Origin: Tenacibaculum agarivorans | GTDB taxonomy: Bacteria > Bacteroidota > Bacteroidia > Flavobacteriales > Flavobacteriaceae | Assembly (NCBI RefSeq): GCF_001936575.1 | Contig: NZ_MSMP01000005.1 | Span: 154,946-218,945 of the forward strand | Direction of reading: 5' to 3' | DNA length: 64,000 bases | In this document: in pieces, positions 55,101-61,111 of the stretch | Layout: each line of letters opens with the position of its first letter | How positions within the stretch are numbered: position 1 is the stretch's first letter | Notes under the pieces: model-generated | Seen by the model: the letters and a program-made list of their open reading frames with translations, nothing else | What the model was told of the DNA's origin: nothing | Databases searched by the model: none | Program-made: the position numbers and the translations under genes

Positions 55101-55364
55101 AAATCGAACAGCACATTCGTAAGAATCTCCAGCAAATATTCCTAACTTAAATCGCTCTTGAATATCCTTATTGATTACGAAATTACCATAAGCAATTCCA
55201 TGTTGTTTTCTAAATACAGCTCTTTCTGCAGGTTGTTGTCCTCTTTCAATTCTAGTTTTTTGTCCCATTTCTACAAACATCTCTTTCAGACGGTTTGTAA
55301 CGATTTCAATATCACCATCACAGTTCCAGCATGGTGATGACTTATCATTTTGAGGTTTTTCCAT
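52179..55364 (-). CDS. Catalase-like / LodA-GoxA family CTQ-dependent oxidase fusion
   Basis: The 1061-residue protein has two parts. Residues about 25-320 resemble heme catalase-like (y4iL-type) domains: QHGIAYGNF (54-62), AVRFSS (85-90), NADFIMQNIDRFF (123-135) and the proximal-ligand-type RKVVY with Tyr313. The usual distal His position in HxKxHG appears as Phe51 (FRKQHG). Residues about 345-900 are a LodA/GoxA amino acid oxidase, including YPPIGIMRVGNS. Cys762 (HPGC) and Trp827 (IPWQTD) are 65 residues apart, exactly the spacing of the CTQ pair in LodA. LodA enzymes make H2O2 from amino acids. No signal peptide is seen. Confidence 0.8.
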   Translation of the reverse strand: MEKPQNDKSSPCWNCDGDIEIVTNRLKEMFVEMGQKTRIERGQQPAERAVFRKQHGIAYGNFVINKDIQERFKLGIFAGDSYECAVRFSSDTTPTSPDLHSTLGVGLKLFGVDGENILDGGTNADFIMQNIDRFFARDAQQMCSFTTAGVIDRDYDSYIEKHPELAAILQAMTKEEASVLSASYWAILPFKLGDEQIVKYRLVPEKTYKGTPFNENDYLKIDLERRLLKEEATFRFEIQLRTNPKTMPIDNAQVVWSTEESPYICIAKLHLPQQNVASIGQAEFGSNLAFNIWRTLSEHEPLGSIAEVRKVVYAASAEARHQANGELLEEPKERNPQFEGNTDEDDDCIVTAGIYPPIGIMRVGNSQNEYFVGPLVDEPIAHEDPYAYRDEVGALKRQAAQFRIYGFNAAGRAVKELTAENANITWHCHLANQKASWYQFQLALDIPEAADAPPSFLRNINVPNRESLLIDGGAQSISGTNVEDGPGFEGEFLSKKVYLGEMRTDEKGRLIMLGGHGKSENIDGDIAITFANNEGWYDDTSDGPITAEVEYNGTKLKVAPAWVVCAPPDYAPMQKSVRTMWDLMRSVAVKSGMLTRPQRPSFTKDILPIFQRMTDLQWVNAGFAGAFGWGGQFNYTSKEWIKKLGNPSPAFLEMRRTISNNFRRIDVTGAEAPQLWPWLYGDAISIPSTGSVRQHATLSELQLEFLDQWVTGDFDADYMDTEGCPFHAEPKKIDDLPIHEQPNMLTKAAMDFCLADAFHPGCEMTWPMRSSGMYMEAFRVKHAKATPPVNNIYYGPTMNSDTLTLAKGPILGGQVAGGITRWMAIPWQTDTASCRDGYTTTYDPYLPTFWPARVPNNILNEKRYDQTIDQNLAEETRMEAFADRADWLADLPLDGAAPNYTNQINSMVKYFDKLAVVQKRPGVLNDPNFPKEMQVGITPTPAQEEALLKATLEDLAEILDVGTLNDATKDILTTAVDKLSHKDLLNEELLLESAKGELLTLVEDEITKDFAPTANVINTVNLIASKLHNISKTKSHQSLPQKKTEVGIPEKMTRFSRFIPK

Positions 55365-55726
55365 TGATTTGTTGTTTTATTTTTGAGATTAACTATGTAT
55401 TAAAAATAAAAATTAACGGGGTATTTTCCTCAGGAATAATCCCCGAACGTAGTATTTTGAGTAATAAATGAGTCTTTTTTAAGTGTAAAGAGAAAATGTT
55501 AGTTAACTCTTTTAAATATCTCTTCTTAAGTATATATTATTAAGAAATTTTAACAAATTATATATTATGTAAATACTGCCTGTTTTGTAGCTTCGTCCCA
55601 GTAAAATGGCAGTTTCTTCTTTTTTTAATTATATACAAATTATGAAATTTATATTCTGAATCTGTATTGTGATTAGATGAATGAAATGATTGCTGTTTTT
55701 TTTGATAATAAGTCAATTTTTTTAAC
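55365..55726. other. 362-bp divergent intergenic region with two stem-loops
   Basis: Between the LodA fusion and the TonB receptor lie a 12-bp stem with two bulges (55417-55445; CGGGG ... CCCCG, 52 nt before the LodA start) and a stem ACTGCC/GGCAGT (55575-55580 with 55608-55613). The rest is AT-rich. Promoters of both divergent genes must be here. No gene is convincingly supported. Confidence 0.55.
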
Positions 55727-57946
55727 ATGAAAGCTACGATATTCACAATCATCTTGTGCTTAGTTTCACTTCAACTAACAGCACAAACTTTAAAAGGAAA
55801 GGTGATAAATGGAAAGAAACACCCCCTGCAAGAAGTAAATGTTTTAAATAAAACTACTGATAAGCATACCCATTCTGATGAGTTTGGAAATTTTATCTTA
55901 GAGAATGTGTCTAGAGGAGATACTTTATATTTTTCACATATTGGATATGAAGGAATGTCTTTTGTGGTAGAAAATATAGATGAATTAGTAACTATAATTT
56001 TAAAGCCTAAATCCATAGCTTTAGAAGAGGTTGTTTTAGCTCCTAAAGTAAATACATTAAATATTATTACTGCTATAGATATTCAAACAGATCCTGTTAA
56101 TTCTTCTCAAGATATTCTTAAAAAAGTACCAGGACTTTTTATTGGTCAACATGCAGGTGGAGGTAAAGCAGAACAAATATTTTTAAGAGGATTTGATATT
56201 GACCATGGTACAGATATTAACCTTATTGTAGATGGATTACCTGTAAATATGGTATCGCATGCGCATGGTCAAGGATACTCTGATTTACACTTTGTAATTC
56301 CAGAAACAATAGAGAATATAGATTTTGGTAAAGGAGCATATTATGAAGATAAAGGAAACTTTACTACTGCCGGATATGTAAATTTTGAAACGAAAGAAAG
56401 TTTAGACAGGAGTACAATTAAATTAGAAGGTGGACAATTTGATACATTTCGTTTATTAGGAATGTTTAATGTATTAGATGAAGCAAAACATAATGCTTAT
56501 GTAGCTTCAGAATATATAGCAACAGATGGACCTTTTGAAAGTCCACAAAACTTTAGTAGAATTAATATATTCGGTAAATATTCAGGTTATGTTAATCCAA
56601 CAGATAAAGTAGGAGTTACTTTTTCTCATTTTACAAGTAAATGGGATGCTTCTGGTCAAATTCCACAGCGTGCAGTAGATAGTGGATTAATTACTCGTTT
56701 TGGAGCTATAGATGATACAGAGGGAGGAAATACGTCACGTAGCAATGTTTTAATCAACTACGATAAAATGATTAGTGATAAAGAATCTTTAAAGAGTTCT
56801 GCATTCATCAGTAAATATGACTTTGAGTTATTCTCTAATTTTACGTTTTTTTTAGAAGATCCGGTTAATGGAGATCAGATTAAACAAAAGGAAGATCGTA
56901 CTATTTTTGGTTTCAATAGTGAATATAAAAAACAATTTTACGGAGATAAAGTTGATGGATATTTTACAGCAGGTATTAGTTTACGAAATGATCGTAGTGT
57001 AGGTAATGAATTATCACGTACATTAAATCGTAAGCAGACATTACAGCAAATTCAATCAGGAGATATAAATGAAACTGATATAGGTGCATATGTTGGTACT
57101 ACTTTAGAAGTAGGGAAATGGATGTTTAATCCATCAGTTCGTTTAGATTATTTTAATTTTCAATACAATGACGCGTTATTGACTCAGTATCAAACGCAAA
57201 AAGAAACGAATGCTATTGTAAGTCCAAAGTTAAATGTAATTTATAACTCATCAGATAAATTACAGTTATACCTAAAAACAGGTAAAGGATTTCATTCTAA
57301 TGATACAAGAGGTGTTGTAGCAGAAGAAGGCATAGAAATTTTACCGGCAAGTTATGGTTTTGATGCAGGGTTTGTGTGGAAACCTACTTCTAAAATGCTT
57401 TTTAACCTAGCGTATTGGTATTTATATCTTGAGCAAGAGTTTGTATATGTAGGAGATGCAGGTATTGTAGAACCAAGTGGAGAAACTAGACGTCAGGGAA
57501 TTGATTTAAGCTATCGTTACCAGCCTATGTCTTGGTTGTATTGGAATATAGATGCTAATTATACACATGGCCGTTCTATAAACGATCCAGATGGTCAGAA
57601 TTTTATTCCATTAGCTCCAGATTTTACTTTAGTGAGTGGATTAAATGTTAATTTAGAATCAGGATTCTATGGAGGAATAAATGTTCGTTATTTAGATGAT
57701 CGTCCAGCAAATGAAGATAATTCTATTGTTGCAGAAGGATATACTGTTGCGGATTTAAATATGGGATATAGATGGAAGGATGTAAGTTTGGGAGTACAAA
57801 TTCAAAATTTATTTGATACTGATTGGAACGAAACTCAATTTGCTACTGAGTCTAGATTACAAAGTGAAACTACTCCTGTTGAGGAAATTCATTTTACACC
57901 TGGAACTCCATTTTTCTTTAAAGCTTCTATTCAATATAATTTTTAA
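55727..57946 (+). CDS. TonB-dependent outer-membrane receptor
   Basis: The 739-residue receptor has a signal peptide (FTIILCLVSLQLTAQ), a CarboxypepD_reg-like domain (about 22-95), a plug (about 115-225) and a barrel ending in IQYNF. The plug carries a His-containing segment (VSHAHGQGYSDLHFVIPE). It is not a SusC type and has no SusD partner. Substrate is unknown; a metal complex or a nutrient linked to the divergent oxidase is possible. Confidence 0.88.
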   Translation: MKATIFTIILCLVSLQLTAQTLKGKVINGKKHPLQEVNVLNKTTDKHTHSDEFGNFILENVSRGDTLYFSHIGYEGMSFVVENIDELVTIILKPKSIALEEVVLAPKVNTLNIITAIDIQTDPVNSSQDILKKVPGLFIGQHAGGGKAEQIFLRGFDIDHGTDINLIVDGLPVNMVSHAHGQGYSDLHFVIPETIENIDFGKGAYYEDKGNFTTAGYVNFETKESLDRSTIKLEGGQFDTFRLLGMFNVLDEAKHNAYVASEYIATDGPFESPQNFSRINIFGKYSGYVNPTDKVGVTFSHFTSKWDASGQIPQRAVDSGLITRFGAIDDTEGGNTSRSNVLINYDKMISDKESLKSSAFISKYDFELFSNFTFFLEDPVNGDQIKQKEDRTIFGFNSEYKKQFYGDKVDGYFTAGISLRNDRSVGNELSRTLNRKQTLQQIQSGDINETDIGAYVGTTLEVGKWMFNPSVRLDYFNFQYNDALLTQYQTQKETNAIVSPKLNVIYNSSDKLQLYLKTGKGFHSNDTRGVVAEEGIEILPASYGFDAGFVWKPTSKMLFNLAYWYLYLEQEFVYVGDAGIVEPSGETRRQGIDLSYRYQPMSWLYWNIDANYTHGRSINDPDGQNFIPLAPDFTLVSGLNVNLESGFYGGINVRYLDDRPANEDNSIVAEGYTVADLNMGYRWKDVSLGVQIQNLFDTDWNETQFATESRLQSETTPVEEIHFTPGTPFFFKASIQYNF

Positions 57947-57983
57947 AATCACAGGCGTTTTTATTCATAAATTTTATATAGAA

Positions 57984-58035
57984 AATATTAAAAAACAGAA
58001 CCACAATATTAGTTGTGGTTCTGTTTTTTAATATT
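57984..58035. terminator. Very strong bidirectional terminator
   Basis: A perfect 23-bp stem (57984-58006 with 58013-58035; core ACAGAACCACAA/TTGTGGTTCTGT flanked by A and T runs) with a 6-nt loop lies between two convergent genes. The A-run on one side and T-run on the other allow termination on both strands. Confidence 0.9.
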
Positions 58036-58050
58036 TAAAATTATTTAATG

Positions 58051-59067
58051 TTAATGCTGCAATAGAAACTGATCGAATTCTCTTTTCTCTCTAGAAAAAC
58101 TTAAAGTTTCCTTTAACTTGTAATATTGATCTTTATTATGACAATATTGAAAGCTAAATTTTAGAAGTTCTAATTTATCTTTACCAAAGTTAAACTCATT
58201 TACAATAGCTCTAATTCTAGCTACTGAAAAGCAATTGCGTTCTATATGTTGCTTAGCCAGTTTCATACGCTCTTTAGTAAATCTTACATCTTTTATAGAT
58301 TGTAAAACATAATCGTATTCATTTTGAGGTAAAGGTCTACAATCATCAAAGTCAGAATGGTTATTGAGTTGAGTTATTTCCTGATCTATAAATCTATGTA
58401 ACTGTTGTTTTAAGTATTTATCATCAATTAGTTGTTCAGTATAATAAAAGTTCTCAAGATCATAAGAAAATGGGAAAGAGAATTTTAATATTTCAAATCT
58501 ATCTCTATTCGTTTGTAGTTTTTCAGTCAATTTCATGATTTGCTTAGTACTTAAACAATTATTTGAAATGATATCTTTTAAATTATAAGTGCTCTGATTT
58601 CTTCGATTACCAATTTCATTATAAATACTTCTAAACTGATATGCTGGCATAGGTTGATTACAATTGCTAGTTGTAGGACCTCTGTAGTACTCCGCATTCG
58701 GGTAATCTATTTGAGAAATAGCATTTTGATTCGCTTGTGTATTATGATACAGTTGCATAGCGAAAGAGAAATTTCTGAAAAGATCGTATACTTGAAAAAA
58801 ATTTCTTTTATCAATTATATTAGGATAAGCATTAACGCAAATTCTATATTTTCTTCTATCATTTGAGAAAAAACGACAAGCATCTATCAATTCTGAAACG
58901 TAAATGTCATTATGAGAAGAATAGTTCAAAGCTTTATCTAAAACAACTTCTGTTGAATATTTTTTTTGATCCAATTCTTTTTTAAAAGTAGCATACTTCG
59001 TTTTCTTTTGACTAAAAGAAGAAACGGTAATACAAAGACATAAAAATAGTAGTGTTCTTAATTTCAT
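58051..59067 (-). CDS. DUF4476-domain exported protein
   Basis: From the ATG at 59067 the 338-residue product has a signal peptide (MKLRTLLFLCLCITVSSFSQ) and three helical repeats of about 60-95 residues resembling DUF4476 (for example NCLSTKQIMKLTEKL followed by RFEILKFSFPFSYD, and NCFSVARIRAIVNEF followed by KLELLKFSFQYCHN). An upstream Met at 59115 would bury the signal. Function unknown. Confidence 0.75.
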   Translation of the reverse strand: MKLRTLLFLCLCITVSSFSQKKTKYATFKKELDQKKYSTEVVLDKALNYSSHNDIYVSELIDACRFFSNDRRKYRICVNAYPNIIDKRNFFQVYDLFRNFSFAMQLYHNTQANQNAISQIDYPNAEYYRGPTTSNCNQPMPAYQFRSIYNEIGNRRNQSTYNLKDIISNNCLSTKQIMKLTEKLQTNRDRFEILKFSFPFSYDLENFYYTEQLIDDKYLKQQLHRFIDQEITQLNNHSDFDDCRPLPQNEYDYVLQSIKDVRFTKERMKLAKQHIERNCFSVARIRAIVNEFNFGKDKLELLKFSFQYCHNKDQYYKLKETLSFSREKREFDQFLLQH

Positions 59068-59182
59068 AAGTTTGTTATTAAATAATACATAGGCTGTTTT
59101 CAAACAGCGTGCCAACTATTCGAAAGTGTATAGATTACAAGCATATTTGTTAGTAAATGGTTTAAAGTCAGTTAATTTTATA

Positions 59183-59209
59183 TTAAAAAACCACAACATG
59201 AAGTTGTGG
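59183..59209 (-). terminator. Terminator of fumC
   Basis: CCACAAC (59191-59197) and GTTGTGG (59203-59209) form a 7-bp stem; on the minus strand it is followed by a run of T (A run at 59185-59190). It lies about 30 nt after the fumC stop codon. Confidence 0.8.
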
Positions 59210-59240
59210 CTCTAATATATTTAACTACAAAGAAAGTTTA

Positions 59241-60638
59241 TTACTTCAAACTTCCAGTCATATCTTCAGGTTTTACCCACTCATCATACTCTTCAGCAGT
59301 AACATAACCTAAATTAATAGCTTCCTCTTTTAATGTAGTTCCATTAGCATGTGCAGTATTTGCAATTTCTGCAGCTTTGTAATAACCTATTTTAGTGTTT
59401 AATGCGGTAACTAACATTAATGAATTATTTAATAACTCAGTAATTCTGGTTCTGTTTGGTTCAATACCAGCAGCACAATTTACATCAAATGAAGTACAAG
59501 CATCTCCGATTAATTGAGCAGACTGTAAAACGTTAGCCGCCATCATTGGTTTGAATACATTTAACTCATAGTGTCCTTGTGTTCCTCCAACAGTTACAGC
59601 AACATCATTACCCATTACTTGCGCACAAACCATTGTTATAGCTTCAGCTTGTGTAGGGTTTACTTTTCCAGGCATAATAGAAGAACCAGGTTCATTTGCA
59701 GGAATAATTAATTCACCAATACCAGAACGAGGTCCTGAAGCCATTAAACGAATATCATTAGCGATCTTATTTAAAGAAACAGCTAATTGTTTTAAAGCTG
59801 CGTGTGTTTCTACTAAAGCATCGTGTGCAGCTAATGCCTCAAATTTATTTTCTGCAGTAATAAATGGTAATCCTGTAAAGTCTGCTATATATTTAGCTAC
59901 TAAAACATCATATCCAGCAGGAGTATTTAAACCAGTACCTACCGCAGTACCTCCTAAAGCTAGTTGGCTTAAATGTGCTAAAGAATTTTTTAATGCTTTT
60001 AATCCGAAGTTTAATTGCGCTACATATCCAGAAAATTCTTGGCCTAAGGTTAGGGGAGTAGCATCCATTAAATGCGTACGTCCAATTTTAACCACATCTG
60101 CAAATGCTTCTGATTTTGCTTGTAATGTATCTCTTAATTGCTCAACACCAGGAATGGTAACTTCAACAACCTTTTTATAGGCAGCTATATGCATTCCTGT
60201 AGGGAAAGTATCATTAGATGACTGCGATTTGTTTACGTCATCATTCGGTTGAATTGTTTTATCACCTTCACCGATTTTCTTTCCAGCTATTTCATGTGCT
60301 CTATTTGAAATTACTTCATTTACGTTCATGTTACTTTGAGTACCAGAACCAGTTTGCCAAATGACTAATGGAAATTGATCATCGTGCTTACCTGCTAAAA
60401 TTTCATCACAAACCTGAGCAATTAAATCACGTTTCTCTTCAGCTAATACACCTAACTCACAATTGGTGTATGCTGCAGCTTTTTTCAAATACGCAAAACC
60501 GTATACTACTTCTAAAGGCATAGTTCCAGCTGGACCAATTTTAAAGTTATTTCTTGAGCGTTCTGTTTGCGCACCCCAGTATTTATCTGCGGGTACTTTT
60601 ACTTCACCCATGGTGTCTTTTTCAATTCTATATTCCAT
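59241..60638 (-). CDS. fumC: Fumarate hydratase class II
   Basis: The 465-residue enzyme has the superfamily signature [13 protein letters not shown] and the class II fumarase segments [14 protein letters not shown] and [17 protein letters not shown]. It interconverts fumarate and malate in the TCA cycle. It is monocistronic with its own terminator. Confidence 0.95.
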   Translation of the reverse strand: MEYRIEKDTMGEVKVPADKYWGAQTERSRNNFKIGPAGTMPLEVVYGFAYLKKAAAYTNCELGVLAEEKRDLIAQVCDEILAGKHDDQFPLVIWQTGSGTQSNMNVNEVISNRAHEIAGKKIGEGDKTIQPNDDVNKSQSSNDTFPTGMHIAAYKKVVEVTIPGVEQLRDTLQAKSEAFADVVKIGRTHLMDATPLTLGQEFSGYVAQLNFGLKALKNSLAHLSQLALGGTAVGTGLNTPAGYDVLVAKYIADFTGLPFITAENKFEALAAHDALVETHAALKQLAVSLNKIANDIRLMASGPRSGIGELIIPANEPGSSIMPGKVNPTQAEAITMVCAQVMGNDVAVTVGGTQGHYELNVFKPMMAANVLQSAQLIGDACTSFDVNCAAGIEPNRTRITELLNNSLMLVTALNTKIGYYKAAEIANTAHANGTTLKEEAINLGYVTAEEYDEWVKPEDMTGSLK

Positions 60639-60741
60639 TATTGTATTATTAATTTTAAACAGTGATCAAAGTTAAGAAAACTACAAGAATTGTAATATGA
60701 AATATTTATAAGAATAATTAGAAAAATAATAAAATATGTAC

Positions 60742-60749
60742 TAAATTTG
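60742..60749 (+). promoter_or_regulatory. -7 element for the 57-aa membrane protein
   Basis: TAAATTTG fits TAnnTTTG and lies 26 nt before the ATG at 60776. No TTG is seen 17-23 nt upstream. Confidence 0.45.
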
Positions 60750-60775
60750 CCTTCAGTAATTTTCAAAAAAAACAA

Positions 60776-60949
60776 ATGTTAAATTTTTCAGAGTTTTCAG
60801 GATTCGTATTGTTTATGTTCATTTTTACAATTGGTTTTTGGTTGTTAATATTCTTATTAACATTTGTAGTTCCTTATTGGATTGGAGGAACTATCTGGGA
60901 AAATTTAAAACTTAAGAAAGAAGCTAAGAAAGCTGCTGAAGGTAAGTAA
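60776..60949 (+). CDS. 57-aa single-pass membrane protein
   Basis: ATG at 60776 to TAA at 60949 encodes 57 residues: a long hydrophobic stretch (about 9-37, possibly with a hairpin) and a basic, Lys/Ala-rich tail (NLKLKKEAKKAAEGK). It has a -7 element upstream and a strong terminator downstream, so it looks like an independent small gene. Function unknown. Confidence 0.7.
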   Translation: MLNFSEFSGFVLFMFIFTIGFWLLIFLLTFVVPYWIGGTIWENLKLKKEAKKAAEGK

Positions 60950-60969
60950 GCAGTTATCACATAATATTG

Positions 60970-60996
60970 AAAAGCCCGCATATTGCGGGCTTTTTT
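60970..60996 (+). terminator. Rho-independent terminator after the 57-aa gene
   Basis: AAAAGCCCGCA (60970-60980) pairs with TGCGGGCTTTT (60984-60994) around a 3-nt loop, followed by further T. Confidence 0.92.
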
Positions 60997-61111
60997 GCGT
61001 ATATAGATTAAACTTATACATATATTCTTGTTTTCTGCACGATTTTATAAACACACAAAATTTATTTAACAGAGGTAATTAATATTGTTATGAAATCTAA
61101 AACATGTCATA

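Noticed and set aside
55558..55752. Minus-strand frame of 64 codons with a Cys/His-containing end
   Set aside because: It overlaps the start of the TonB receptor and a stem-loop, has no signal or known domain, and its composition looks like translated intergenic DNA. A remnant of a small gene cannot be excluded.
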